A stretch of DNA of 64,000 nucleotides from Pseudovirgaria hyperparasitica. Taxonomy: Eukaryota; Ascomycota; Dothideomycetes; Acrospermales; Acrospermaceae. Location of the stretch: positions 523,770 through 587,769 of the forward strand of contig NW_022985559.1 of NCBI RefSeq assembly GCF_010093815.1. Reading direction: 5' to 3'. The translations under genes and the position numbers were made by a program. Position 1 is the first letter of the stretch; each line of letters starts with the position of its first letter. Shown one piece after another: positions 36,342 through 47,857 of the stretch. The notes beneath the pieces were generated by a model, which did not search any database, was not told the origin of the DNA, and saw only the letters and a program-made list of their open reading frames with translations.

Positions 36342-36493
36342 TATCAGGCACGTGAGGAGCACGTGGCCTGCCAGTTGATTCTACATGTGTGTAGCAGTCG
36401 TATATAAGCAGTGTGCTCCACCCTTGAAGCAGTAGCTTCAAGATTCGGTCCTTTTGGTGTAGTTGGTTGGTGCGTGGAGCCCGCCTCCTTACA
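36342..36493. repeat. 152-bp solo LTR lacking the RIP pattern
   Basis: This island of normal CA/TG content lies inside decayed Copia sequence and is flanked by a perfect AGTAG duplication (36337-36341 and 36494-36498). The ends TATCAGG / CCTTACA form a short imperfect inverted repeat of LTR type. A TATATAAG box lies at 36401-36408, as in an LTR promoter, and two CACGTG motifs lie near the left end. No sequence from an internal retroelement region accompanies it. It resembles no other repeat in this window, so the family is unknown. Confidence 0.7.
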
Positions 36494-39012
36494 AGTAGAT
36501 AACTCTAAATAGATATAAGTTTTAGATAGAAGGCTTCTTACTAAAGAGAGTATAATATAGTATATTAACTATTAGAAGAGAGGTATATAGTATAATATTC
36601 TTAATAAATATTATTATATAAATTACTTTAGTCTAGAATTTTAACTTAGTATTAGAAGAGAGAATAGATCTTACTAATATTTAAACTATATAGTTAAACC
36701 TTTCGGCTATTCCGTTTAACTTATAAGAGTAGATAGAAGAGATAATATAAATAGTACCTGTTTTATAAAAGAAGTCTTAAAGACTTTTAGTAATATATTT
36801 ACTACCTTAGTTAGATATAAATTCTTTAATATCTATATTAAACTACTTCTTAATATATATAAAGAACTATATAATAATATTAGAAGCTTCTAATTTATAC
36901 TTTATAAAGCGGACTTATATAAAGTAAGTTAATTCTTTAATAAAGGAAATATAGTACTATAATCTATTTAGAGACTTATATAGTATTTTACTAGAGAGAT
37001 CGCTATAAACTCTACTAAACTATATCTTATATTATCTATTTAAGCTTAAAGGCTTCTTATATATAGATTTAGATATACTATAACTCTTATAGTAGAAGTT
37101 ACTTAGCCGCTTAGGAATTATATTAAAATCTTTATAAAGTCTTTTAGAATTTATAATATAATAATAACCTATAGTATAATAGAATTCTTTATATAATATA
37201 AAGTATACTATAGTATATAATAGAAGTAGAGGAGATATATAGCGTAGATGAATCTTTATAAGGCCCTTATAAAATTTTACCTATATTACTTTAGATCTAT
37301 AGTAGTTATATAGAAAGAGATTATTCCCTTTTACTCTTAAGCTATACCTTTAATTCCTAATATATAACTAGAAGAAAAGATATATAGAATTTAGTTACTT
37401 ACTAAAAAGGATATTAGTAAGTTTAACCTTTTTTATAGAACTATCTAAGAGGATATAATCTAAGAAAACTATTCTAATACTATTAATTAGAATCTTCTAA
37501 TAATTTATAATTAATATATTATCTAAGTTACGCGGTTCTAGAGAGAAGAAGTTATCTATATAGCCTAATATATATCTTAAGGCTCTAGAATTAAAAATCT
37601 AATTATAGATATCTATAATAATATTAGAATTTATAAGAAGTCTAATAGCTTTAATATTAAGGTCTAAAAGAGTTACTAAATTAAGAAGAGGACTTACTAT
37701 ATAAGATCTCTTACTATTTATATTAGCTATAGTAGTAAAGAAACTAATAATATTATTATCGGAGTTAGAGTTAGATTTAGAATCTAAAATTTTAATAACT
37801 TTAGTCTTATTAGCCTTTTATTACTTACTTAAGGAGTCCTTTTTAGAGAAGGACTTAGAAGCCTTCTTACTTTTAGACTTATTATCTTCTTTAGAGGCTT
37901 TAAGTTTATAATAGTCTTAATACTTATAACCTTTAGAAGAGAAGCCGCGTTTCTTATACTAGGTATATTTAACGTTAGAGGTAGAGGCGGAGATAGAGAA
38001 GTTAGACTTCTTTAACTTAGAAGGCTAACTAGACTTACCCTTATAGCTTACTTTATAGCTAGTAGTATTAGATTTAATACTATATTTCTTAGCTAGGTTA
38101 AGTATCTTTAGCTCGATATCTTAAAAATATAATATATCTTAAGTTAATAAATTATTAATAATATAGTCTATAGTATTAGGTAATAAAATAAAAAAGAATA
38201 AGCCCTTAATCTCTTTAGACTTAAAGATTAGATATATTACTTTTATAACTATATAAGATAAAGTAGTATATCTTTTTACTATTTATATCTAGATATAATA
38301 GAAATTATTAATATATTTATAGATATCTTCTCTATCTTTATAGTAGAGGTTAGTAAGTAATCTAAATAGATATATTAAAGAATTATCTATATTATAGTTA
38401 AAACGTAATAATAGATAACTCTATATAGCTACTACTATATTATAGGAAGTAAGATCTATAATAAGATCTTAATATATTAATAAGAGTAATATAATTATTA
38501 TCTTATTATCCTTTATATTCTAATCTATTATATCTATATATAAATCCGTAACTCTAGTACTAAAGGGTCTAATAACTCTACTAGAGACTATTATCTATAA
38601 TTATATATATTTAAATATAATTATCTAAGCTAATCTCTACTTAGGGAAATTTTCTTCTCTTAAAGATAGCTTAGATAGAGAGAATAGGTTAAGTTTAAAG
38701 TTAATAGATATATTTATTATTAATAAGTTCTTTAAGTTCCTTCTCTTTTCTTTATATAGAACTTATTCTAACTCTTTCTATTTATTATATATTTATAAGG
38801 AAGATAGTAAAGATAAAAGAGGTAGAAGAATAGTATAGAGAATAATATAGAGGCCAGGAGTTAATAAGATAGTAGAATTAAAGTAAAACTTTAATAAGAT
38901 TAATAAGATAACTAAGTTTTAGAGAAGGGACTTACTTTTATTAAAATATAATAGTTTTTATTAATAAAGAGGTGTTTTAAGGCTTTTATAGTAAAGCGCT
39001 AGGCTTATAATC

Positions 39013-39172
39013 TATTATAAGAGAAACGGAGACGTAATTAAGGTTATTAAATATATTCTATAATTATATAAAGAACTAAGTTCTAGGAGACAGAGTCAAA
39101 GCTATTTAACCGTTTAGACACTAGTCCTATTTAGGAAACAGTGTCCCTCACTCAAAGTGCCTTCCGACAACA
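39013..39172 (-). repeat. Copia LTR, right copy (5' LTR)
   Basis: 160 bp, collinear with 17345-17504. The last 60-80 bp next to unique DNA keep CA/TG dinucleotides, unlike the left copy. Confidence 0.85.
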
Positions 39173-39448
39173 GACTGCGGGGTTGACTGTATGGTGGTTA
39201 AATGGCAAGATTCTAGGAAAAATCGGTGTTTATACAGTCTTTTGTGGCCTTAGGCCGAACCAGAGTATATACAGGAGTTGAACCAAGCTCTGATATACAC
39301 CATTTCAGAACGCCATTCATGCTTCACGCCTCTCCACCGCCCAAATACGCCTCGTAGTGTGTCAATATATGGCCTGATGTATTCAGATGTCTTAAGATTT
39401 GTAACGCCAGTATAGTATTAAAACATGTACAATGTTGCGGTCGGTCGC
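39173..39448. other. Unique DNA between the retroelement block and the CDF gene
   Basis: About 275 bp of normal composition containing the 3' end region of the metal transporter gene. No feature seen. Confidence 0.5.
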
Positions 39449-40979
39449 TTATTGCCTCTTGCTGATAGATTGGGGTGCACCATTGCTGTGTGGATGATTG
39501 TGGTCGTGGTCGTGATCGTGGTCGTGATCCGCTTGTAGCTCACGCGATCGCGGATCGAAGTTGATGAACTCGTCGAATACGTTTGGATCGGTATTATCTG
39601 CAACGAATCGGACACGTAGTCTCTTAACACCCTTGATCTTCTCGCCAATCCTTTCCCGCACTATTGTCTCGACTTCACGAGTCTTGGTGATGGTCCAGCT
39701 CTCTGGCACAGCTAATTCAATGTCCATCAGGTAGTTCTGGCCCGACTTGACACCCTCGACGTTCCGTACACCAACCGATGATTCTCCGATGCTCTCGAGT
39801 GCCTGAGTTGCCCGCCCCCGTACGTTGTTTACCATCTCCTCCTCTACGCCGACATCTGCAAGTTCAAGAAGTGCGGCTTTGGTATTTCCGTAACCTGCCT
39901 GTACAACCATGAGAGAGATTACAAGGCCGCCGACAGGGTCTAGCCAGGAGGCGTTTGTGAGAAAATTCGAACCCCCAATCATGAGAAGGGCCACGAATGC
40001 TGTGAGTGAGTCTACACGATGGTGGTATGCGTTGGAGGCAAGGACAGAGGATTTGCGCTCGTTGGCGACTTTGAGAGCTAGAAAAAAAAGTCAGCAGGGT
40101 CTCCTCGACTGGATGGTGATGATTTTGTTCCTCACTTGCTCGATACAGCCATTCTTTGATCACGATGGAGCCTGCCGCTAGCCATATTGCGTTTATATTG
40201 GGCCCCAATTCTTCCACTCCGTGATGGTGAGAGTGTCCGTGTCCCATGATTCCCAGATTCGATGCCAAGTCGGCAAAGTCTGGGAAGAATTGTTGGCAGA
40301 TTGCAGCCAGTGCGGCCCATCCCATCATCAATCCTCCTCCTACGAGTAGTCCACTGACACCAAGAGAACCTAAGCTCTCGAACTTGCCATATCCGCCCGG
40401 AAAGCGAGTCGATGGTGGTTTCAGCGACCAGGAGATGGTTGCCAGCGTCATGAAGTCGCTGATAAGATCCGTCAGGCTATGAATTGCATCTGCTAGTAGT
40501 GCTAGAAATATTATCAGCTCAAGAGGTCGTGGGAAAGCCTTGTGATGCCATAGTCACGTACCTTGGCTGTTGAAGAAATAACCCCCTACCCCCTTCCCGA
40601 TGGCCATGCCAAAGTTGACATACAGGCCAATTCTTGTGATTTTTACGCCAGCATCGTTCTTATTCTGTGACAGGAGATATGTATTATCGTGATGATGGTG
40701 ATGGTGCGAGTGGCCAACATGGTGCCTGATCTGCGTTATGGTACTGGTAGCCATGGCGGAAGTTGGACGAGGTCGGAGGGATGTCGAGTGAGGATTATGC
40801 AGGACAAGTGATTTATGTAAAGAAGGACGTAAGCAGAGTGCGTCAGGACCGGTGCGGAGTACACGAAACTGGTGGAACCGATATAGTGAAGGGGTAGATG
40901 AGGTGTGGTAGATTGTATGCAGTATTGTACTTGTCCTCCGAATTACGGGTGAGCCGCCATGGATGGGCGGCAACATCAA
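39449..40979 (-). CDS. Cation diffusion facilitator, Mmt1/2-like mitochondrial metal transporter
   Basis: CDF transporters export divalent metals (Zn, Fe, Mn) from the cytosol or an organelle. Three exons (40562-40979, 40136-40501, 39449-40077) with 60- and 58-bp introns give 470 aa. Seen: an Arg/Ser/His-rich N-terminus without acidic residues for about 40 residues (mitochondrial-presequence-like), a GHSHHHHHHDN metal-binding stretch (about 90), the membrane domain with DAIHSLTDLISD and NAYHHRVDSLTAF (the paired TM2/TM5 metal sites), YGKFESLG as in the Mmt group, and a GHGHSHHHG loop. A cytosolic C-terminal domain ends in an HDHDHDHDHNH repeat. The first in-frame ATG (40979) is chosen because it adds the presequence-like part; the alternative start at MATSTITQ would give a shorter protein. 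The gene ends about 275 bp from the retroelement block and is intact. Confidence 0.9.
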
Positions 40980-42216
40980 GGCTGGCGCGACAAGGCTAAT
41001 GCGACGGTCAGAGCCAATTTACGCGTCTTGATGTCGCAAGAGAGAGTACGTCGAGAAGAAGTCCAGGGCAATACAGCAATGACAACAACGTTCGTCTCGA
41101 GTTGATAGAGTCGTCGCGGGAACTGTAGGTTCTCTCCATCGCCATGCGCGGGCAAAGCACCGAAGCGTGGATGTGGGGATGGAAGGATGGATCGTTTAGT
41201 GGACCGACCGGCACACCGAACGCTGAATCTACTTCACCAGGTTCATGCCTATCTATTTTGACGATACATCCGTCTCGTCAAGCTTTACGCTTCTTTTCTT
41301 GGCTACGTGACCACCTGCTATCTCGGTGTTGTTCCAACTCTAGCTGTGATACTTGCTTCCGGTCGCTACGATATCCTTGCCACGGTGCCTGGCTGAACGG
41401 GGTAGCAAGTGTCGAAATAACATCCTGCATCGTTTCATCGAAGCCCAAAGGAGAAACGAGCTTCCATGACTCGACCTGCCTATTCTCTCCGGGATCCATG
41501 ATTAAAACATCAACGGCTATTGGTTTCGGGGTTTGCAGCAGATCAGTGCGGGAACATCCGAGCATGGACTGCACTCTACTCGGTGCGCGACGCGTATGCG
41601 CTGATCTGAAACTATTCTAGCGATGAAGACAAAGTGAAGCCTTCCCCAGATCTCACGCCAGAAACTGGAAAGTCTAGATCGCCCCTTGGAATCGAATGAT
41701 GCCTTCAGATTTCAGACATCACGCAGTACGCGTACTTGCAAGACCGGCGTAAGAGAAAGCTTAGCTACACGACGACGGCCTGCACTTATGCGATAGCACG
41801 ATAGTTTGGACGTATATTTGAAGCTCTAAGATGCCGAGCGCACTGTCATTTCAAACCTCACTAACATTGCGAAGCATGAAACTAGGTATGGGTACTCTCA
41901 TTGGAATTTCAGCGATGACTACCATCAGATGAAATTTGAAACAAATGAAAATCCCAAAAGATCGTCGCCCTCACGTTCACATCCGCATGTTCAGAAAGAG
42001 ACTAAGTTTCAGGGCAAGATGAAGCGACCTCATATCTAGCCCGGCACATCTGTAGTATGTTTTACCGACACATAGTGAGCGCTAAGGCACGTCATTCCGC
42101 TTGCTGTAGTACGAAGAGCAGATGCCGACTTTCATGTTTCCAAGTCAGTGACACATTTGGTAGATCCAGACAATTTTCTCATACTCATCCAGGTTCATCC
42201 TTCCAAGTCAATCAGC
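40980..42216. other. Intergenic region between the CDF and aldolase genes
   Basis: About 1.2 kb holding the promoters of two divergent genes and one weak minus-strand frame (listed separately). No repeats or RNA genes recognised. Confidence 0.45.
41278..41565 (-). CDS. Uncertain small ORF (95 aa)
   Basis: From the ATG at 41565 the frame encodes 95 aa with protein-like composition (KPIAVDVLIMDPGENRQVE; WKLVSPLGFDETMQDVISTL) and a basic KKRKA end that could be a nuclear signal. The frame stays open upstream of this ATG to about 41620, ending at possible intron acceptors (TAG), so it may be the last exon of a longer gene whose earlier exons I could not place. No family recognised. Confidence 0.25.
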   Translation of the reverse strand: MLGCSRTDLLQTPKPIAVDVLIMDPGENRQVESWKLVSPLGFDETMQDVISTLATPFSQAPWQGYRSDRKQVSQLELEQHRDSRWSRSQEKKRKA

Positions 42217-43173
42217 ATGTCAGCAGGCTTCTTCCCGAAAAGCGAGTCACTCGAAGTCAACGAACTGTGGAAAGGCCTCATCACAGCTTCTCATATATTG
42301 CACTATCACCGTGTCCTTGATGCTTACGGTCACATCTCAGTCCGCAATCCAGATAATGCAAACACATTTTACATGACCCGCAAAGTTGCTCCAGCACTCG
42401 CAAGTCGAGGCGAAGACATTGTAGAATACAAGGTAGAAGATGCAACACCTGTACAATCCAATGCGCCAGACGGTTTCATCGAGCGATACATCCACAGCGA
42501 AATATACAAGCGCTTCCCGTCGATGAACTGTGTTATCCACAGTCACTGTCGCGAAATCTTGCCGTACTGCATCAACGACATCCCCTTACAGGCAGTCATT
42601 CATCAAGCCGGATTTATAGGCAGCCGAGCCCCAGTATGGGATATCTCAAGCACATACTCGACGTTCTCATCCTCCGATCCGTATGACCTACTTGTCCGAA
42701 ACACCTCTATAGGCAGTTCTCTCGCCGCTGAGTTCAAGCCTTCCACGTCTGCTGGATTTATCTTCTCACAGATGAAATCCGCGCTGCCGAACATCGCCGG
42801 GAAGTCGTCGAACAACACTAGCGTTCCATCCTATGCAGTCGTTCTCATGCGTGGCCATGGTTTCACAACATGTGCTGAAGGCATTGAAGCTGCTGTGTAT
42901 CAAGCGATCTATACTAAGGAGAACGCCATCGTGCAGACTACGGCACTGAATATGAAGAACGCAGTCAGCGGAAGCACTATTGAAGGCAAAGTGGATGTTG
43001 AGGGCAGCGGAAAGATCAAGGATGGAAAGTTGAAGTCTGACAAGGGATTACGTGGACTGAGTGATAAAGAAATTGCAGATACAGTTAAGATGAATCAGGA
43101 GTCAATGATGAGGCCATGGGAGTTGTGGTGTCGAGAGGTCGAGGTGCAGCCTCTGTATATCAACGAATGTTAG
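42217..43173 (+). CDS. Class II aldolase / adducin-domain protein
   Basis: A single exon of 318 aa in the Aldolase_II fold (fuculose-phosphate aldolase / ribulose-phosphate epimerase / adducin head superfamily). Seen: an N-terminal helical part with HRVLDAYGHISVRNPD (about 30-45), the zinc-ligand pair in CVIHSHCREILPY (about 108-120), and a third ligand region in VLMRGHGFTTCAEGIEAAVY (about 210-229). The C-terminal 60 residues are charged and end in RPWELWCREVE. Start: the ATG at 42217 puts the domain at the usual distance; an upstream in-frame ATG at 42148 is possible. Catalytic members cleave or epimerise sugar phosphates using Zn. Many fungal homologues have unknown substrates, so the reaction is open. 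It stands alone between the CDF gene and a gene-poor gap. Confidence 0.88.
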   Translation: MSAGFFPKSESLEVNELWKGLITASHILHYHRVLDAYGHISVRNPDNANTFYMTRKVAPALASRGEDIVEYKVEDATPVQSNAPDGFIERYIHSEIYKRFPSMNCVIHSHCREILPYCINDIPLQAVIHQAGFIGSRAPVWDISSTYSTFSSSDPYDLLVRNTSIGSSLAAEFKPSTSAGFIFSQMKSALPNIAGKSSNNTSVPSYAVVLMRGHGFTTCAEGIEAAVYQAIYTKENAIVQTTALNMKNAVSGSTIEGKVDVEGSGKIKDGKLKSDKGLRGLSDKEIADTVKMNQESMMRPWELWCREVEVQPLYINEC

Positions 43174-45583
43174 ACAGATTGAACACGCAGGTCTGGGCTA
43201 TACAATCTGGGATCTCTCGCGACAAGATGGTTAACACGATATCTGCACGGACAAAGTAGTTTTCCATCTGATCTATAACCTAGGTTCATTCTCGATTAAG
43301 TGTTCATATTATATTAATACTTTATTAAACATGAAAGCTTTAGCGCGCCGTCTCCTTGCGTTCTCCATTTATACCATCGGGCTTAAAAATTTCTTCTCAT
43401 CGTTATACGAAATGGTTGATAAGTATCATTATCTTTCCATGCGCCACAGCTAACTGTGAATGCTGATATGTTGCGTTAGCCGTCAAAAGCTACCATACTT
43501 GGTAGTCAAGGTCGGAGCAGGCATAAGTGATACCTCTTATCGCACAGTAAAAGGTGTTGGGTATGTAGCAATGAGAGCGCTGGAATGTGAGTGCCAGGTA
43601 TGTAACCTTCACAATGCTAATCTTACAGTGACGGTTATGCCATCCCTAACTACATATACCTCTGCTTCCTCTGCCCAAACCTCTCCCCTTACTTCTTCTG
43701 ACGGCTTAAAATTGAATCGACGCCGCTGCTAATATCTGTCTCATCAGAATCCATGATATGCCCCTGCTTGAATTTGACCGAGCAGTTGCGGCTGTGCGGT
43801 CTTTTCTGCAAACGCGGCCCTTGATGTGTCTTCGCGCAGTATTACTCGTGGGGATGCTCATCGTCCAGAAGACAAGGAGATGGTGTGCATAGGAGCAGAG
43901 CCACAGCGCATGCATTGAGCTTCGCAAGCACTGACATGGAAGAAATTGCGCAGAGATATGTATATTCTATTTCATTCTTTGCCCATAATGCAGTATATTT
44001 ATATAGAAACGGAGCATGTTGATACCTGAGGACGAGCATCGAGAGTCATGTGTTTTGGTCGATCTTACCTGCATACTTATTATTCCTACGAAGAAACATG
44101 ATCAGTATTCTCAATTGGCAATCTGGCTTCCAGTGTTTGAAAAGGGTCGATCTGTTAGTGCTATTGACCATTGTTCGCATCACACGATGATGGACGTTGT
44201 TTCAGGAGACGATGACGCGAATCTGCGCCCATGAGGGAATTCTGGCGCTGATCGGGTCCAACAGTTATCATTCATAGCTTTGGGCGCTTGTGCTCAGCGG
44301 TCAGCTCGGTTGCATGATGTTCTGCATGGAATGGCTGAGTGTCATGTTTGGACAACAGCTCTTGCCGCTCAACAGTACATGTACGCCGGCGATTGAATGT
44401 CAGATGGCACTTAGGGGAAACGACTACGGTAGGAGTATATCCTGTGTGGAATAAAACACATGGGACTGCCGGGTCGGATTGAACGAATGTATAAATTTCA
44501 CTGTGGAGGTTCAGTGGCGGAGCTTTCACTGGCCAAGCTTCAACATCATTATCAGTATAGGGAAGCACTGCTACTCCTGATCATCGTCTAAACTTTGATC
44601 AACGAGAAAATCGACATTATCTGATGCACACGTCATTTCCCCTAACACAATGGCTAATTCATAAAGGCTAGTTCACAAAGCTCAGTTATACATATACATA
44701 GCTTCAAGTAAGAATACTCCTCTCTGCTCCACAGGCGCACCCAAGATATTCCTTCCTCCACATCTAACAACTGGAGGTGCCTCTTTTCGTGGTTCGTGCG
44801 GTGCAACTCATCATATCTAGCTCCAGTGTACGAGACAAGCCCTGATGACTCGTTTACGTCACATTATTCACTAAATCCTACCTTACGCACTGTGATCTCG
44901 GTATGATGATGAATTCTAGCACGTTGGAAGGCCAGTGACGTCTATCGCCATGTATACAGTCGCATGCAATGAAGTATTCAAGTTCTTTGACGTGATTCTG
45001 AACCGGGAATACATAGCTACGCTAGATTAAGGGACACGGATTAGACCTATCATGCTTATGGTCTGGAGTTGTGACGAAGCGAACATGATGCTGGAACAAC
45101 CCTACGGGCTCGAATTTGCTGGTAAGTTGGTGTCTGAGGTCCAGGAGGTGAACAAGGGCTTAGTTACGGCAACGTCGTCTCTACTTATAGGAGTAGAGCG
45201 TCGATGAACACAATTCAGATGTGCCGAGTAGAAGAGGTGTGAAACAGGGGAATAGAACCTTCACAGATGGACTCACAGAAGCTATCTGACATTGGCTTCA
45301 ATTGCTGGGCTGTGAGCGTGTGACCTTTTTAACTTCGTCATGTAACGTAAGTAGTGTCAAGGTCTGGGCGATCGTGATGTTTTTTCTAGCTTGATAAGCT
45401 ACTCTTGTATTGCATCTTCGGGATTACCAGGCACGATAGTGGATCTGGCTGAGTCGCTTGAGATAGACTTCTCGTTGATCATGTACCTGTGTCATCTTTA
45501 TGACTAAGATACACCATATCTTTGGCCTATGGCATCTTTCCCAGTTCTGCCTGTGAGTATGACGTCATGCAATGTGTGTCTGT
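43174..45583. other. Gene-poor interval
   Basis: About 2.4 kb without a firmly supported gene. A minus-strand frame at 44272-44550 has protein-like composition (SEIYTFVQSDPAVPCVLFH) but no ATG at its start and no family. No repeats, RIP-like signature or RNA genes recognised. Confidence 0.4.
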
Positions 45584-47857
45584 TTAGAACATCTCATTAA
45601 CATCGAACGATCCTGTTAGACTCTCCAGATGCTCGAAACCTGGCATCCAAGCATCCACACCATCGTCATGATCAATCCAATTTGCCAATTCCATGACCAT
45701 CCTCAATGCCTCATCACTCCCTGTCCCGTGTTGTACAAACGCTTCACTAGCAGCCACGATACTGACATGAGCTGCTGCTGTTCCCATTGACCTCTGCGAT
45801 CCCGTAGCCATAGTGCTGGAAAAATTTGCGTCTGGACTCTGCTCGGTCTCCGCATCTCCACCAACCTTTTGCATCGTTGCATTGACTAGGATCTCGAAGG
45901 CATCGCGGTACTTGCGCACCCAATCCGCGCGCTCGCCCATGACGAAAAGGACCGAACTGCACGCGCGGATATCATTGCTGAGTGTAACAGACCAGACTTT
46001 GTGCGAGCTCGTCCATAGACAGTACAACATCGTGATTCCTGCCACAAATACCGTCTGCACGGCGATAAAGCTATGGCCATATTCGAAACTCTGGTGCAGT
46101 CGTTTGTGCGCTTGACAGATTTGGCCGGCTGCGCGAAGACAGGTCTGATAATATGGATCACCGACGGGAAGTAGCAGCAGGAAGGGCTGTAAGAGCAAAC
46201 GTAGAGCTTTGTGGTAGTGTAGCATGGGGTATTCAAGATCATCGTTGCAGAGTCGTGTGTGGGCACTGAGACGCCATTCCTCAAGATCAGCATACAGACG
46301 GTCGATCTTGGGGCGAAGGGAGCAGAGAGACCGATCGTTGCGGTAGATAGAGTTATAGATGCGTGATTCCACACGGCGGAGTTCGTAGAGGGTAATGGGG
46401 TAGGAGAGAGATGATAGGAGGGCCGGGGAGGTGGCGGTTTGGGAATGAGCAGACGGGAGTGGAAGGTCAATGTGACGGTCAGAGATGCTGCAAGGGCGAC
46501 CGAGGGATATTGATATTATACGTTCTAGTGAGTAAGTAGACCAGAAGAGGAGTCGGCGTCGTTGGATGCCTTCAGGAGAGTGGCTGATCTCTGACGTTGC
46601 TCGGTGCATGCCTAGATCAACGCAGGTGCGCATGGCAAGACCTGACATATACCAAAGACCTTGAGTAGAAGCAGATCGCAGATGATATATGATCAAGAGT
46701 AACATAGCCTCTACATTTTGAAGGCACCGGGGCTCTCGTGCTGCGGATATGTGTTGGAGGGCAGTCATGTAGAAACTCTGACAGAGCCACGTTAGAAATT
46801 TGGCTTCGTCATAATTTGGATAAGATCTCACCTCTGGAGGAGAGCTATCAGAGAGCCTCTCGGTCAGCTGCAAGAGCATGGCACCAATCGCATAGACCAT
46901 GTACATCTTGAATATCCCAAACCGTTCTGAGCTGCTTAGCATCTTGACATCAGTGGAAGATAGACGCGACCGATTTGCATGTAGCGTCCATATTGATCCT
47001 GGATCTAAGAAAGGATATCGTATGTGTAATCTTTGGAAGTATGCATGTATCAATTTAGTACCCAGTTGATCGTCTGGAGGAGCTGAGCTGTTGGCTTGTA
47101 TATCTTGCACCATGATCCTAGTTCGTTCTTGCGAATGGCTGGATAAGTATATCTTATCTACTATTGGCGTGCCTTGTTGAATATCATCGTCCCGAGGTGG
47201 TGGCATCGCTTTATTCCACACAGTCGCCTGAACCATTTGCCCAAGATTCAGAGCCAATGGAAGACCAGATGACGAGCCTACATAAGCAGGAGCTTCAAAG
47301 TTACCCATGTGCAGAGCATCGACAACATCTCTCAGGGCGTCTTCAATATGCGATGCATCATGTTGATCACTCCGTGGGCCTGCTATACTGTTCACCGCGA
47401 TTGGGTGTTCAATACCAACATTTTGGTGCGTTCTTGAGAGTTCGATCTCGAGAGCTGCAACACGTTCCTCTAAAGCATGTGTATATCTGCATGCTACGTG
47501 AGTCGTTTTGGTGATAGTAAGGAAGATTGCGGCTGACGCTGTCGGTAAAGGCTCACCAACGAGGCTCTTGTCACAGGCATTGCCGCTTTTCTCGCAATTT
47601 GAACACGTCGGCCATTGGCTATCACATTTTTGCTTCCGGTTCTTGCATCGTGTACATGCCGTTCTTGGTCGCTTCATTGGCTTATGTCCAAGTGGTGATG
47701 TTCGCAAGGGTGAGTTCTCATTCAATTGACTCATGATAGATGTTATGCAATCTGCAGATATGTATATTTGCTGTGGACGGCAATCAAGCGTTGATAGTGA
47801 TTTTGAACAGGGCATGTCACATTGTTCAGTCGTCCGGCTGCTCAGTGTATCGCTCAT
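45584..47857 (-). CDS. Zn2Cys6 transcription factor, candidate regulator of the adjacent accessory set
   Basis: Two exons (47557-47857 and 45584-47493). The whole span is open, but a 63-bp in-frame intron (47494-47556, GTGAGC donor, TAG acceptor) removes a foreign-looking insert between CDKSLV and ACRYTHALEERVAALE. Product 736 aa, or 695 aa from the ATG at 47734, which lies nearer the zinc cluster as usual. Seen: a C-x2-C-x6-C-x6-C-x2-C-x6-C cluster (about 68-95), a coiled-coil dimerisation helix, and a fungal-specific transcription factor domain with WSTYSLERIISISLGRP (about 400-420). It lies beside the P450, hydrolase, amidase and permease genes on the same side of the gap, so it is the obvious local regulator. 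CGG-N4-CCG sites in that set fit this class of protein (inference). Confidence 0.88.
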   Translation of the reverse strand: MSDTLSSRTTEQCDMPCSKSLSTLDCRPQQIYISADCITSIMSQLNENSPLRTSPLGHKPMKRPRTACTRCKNRKQKCDSQWPTCSNCEKSGNACDKSLVGEPLPTASAAIFLTITKTTHVACRYTHALEERVAALEIELSRTHQNVGIEHPIAVNSIAGPRSDQHDASHIEDALRDVVDALHMGNFEAPAYVGSSSGLPLALNLGQMVQATVWNKAMPPPRDDDIQQGTPIVDKIYLSSHSQERTRIMVQDIQANSSAPPDDQLGTKLIHAYFQRLHIRYPFLDPGSIWTLHANRSRLSSTDVKMLSSSERFGIFKMYMVYAIGAMLLQLTERLSDSSPPEVRSYPNYDEAKFLTWLCQSFYMTALQHISAAREPRCLQNVEAMLLLIIYHLRSASTQGLWYMSGLAMRTCVDLGMHRATSEISHSPEGIQRRRLLFWSTYSLERIISISLGRPCSISDRHIDLPLPSAHSQTATSPALLSSLSYPITLYELRRVESRIYNSIYRNDRSLCSLRPKIDRLYADLEEWRLSAHTRLCNDDLEYPMLHYHKALRLLLQPFLLLLPVGDPYYQTCLRAAGQICQAHKRLHQSFEYGHSFIAVQTVFVAGITMLYCLWTSSHKVWSVTLSNDIRACSSVLFVMGERADWVRKYRDAFEILVNATMQKVGGDAETEQSPDANFSSTMATGSQRSMGTAAAHVSIVAASEAFVQHGTGSDEALRMVMELANWIDHDDGVDAWMPGFEHLESLTGSFDVNEMF

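Larger units (their letters stand above)
17345..39172 (-). mobile_element. Ty1/Copia retroelement fossil, host of nested insertions
   Basis: Two 160-bp direct repeats (17345-17504 and 39013-39172) bound the block. The right copy ends ACAACA and the 5-bp flanks (AACTA / GACTG) fit a target duplication if transition differences are allowed. The element proper is about 5.1 kb (17345-18003, 25044-26048, 35596-36341, 36494-39172), split by two Gypsy elements and a solo LTR. Minus orientation: gag-like region near 38-39 kb, an integrase-like stretch near 36.7 kb and a Copia-type reverse-transcriptase motif near 25.6 kb. Integrase before reverse transcriptase is the Copia order. It is heavily broken throughout with RIP-like composition. 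It is the oldest insertion of the block, since all others lie within it. Confidence 0.85.

Noticed and set aside
17505-39012. Possible host genes inside the AT-rich block
   Set aside because: All coding-like signal belongs to the Copia and Gypsy fossils; no host-type exon or normal-composition island was found except the 152-bp solo LTR.
41144-41620. Plus-strand open frame of about 158 codons
   Set aside because: Ser/Arg/Cys-rich, antisense to the more protein-like minus-strand frame, no domain.
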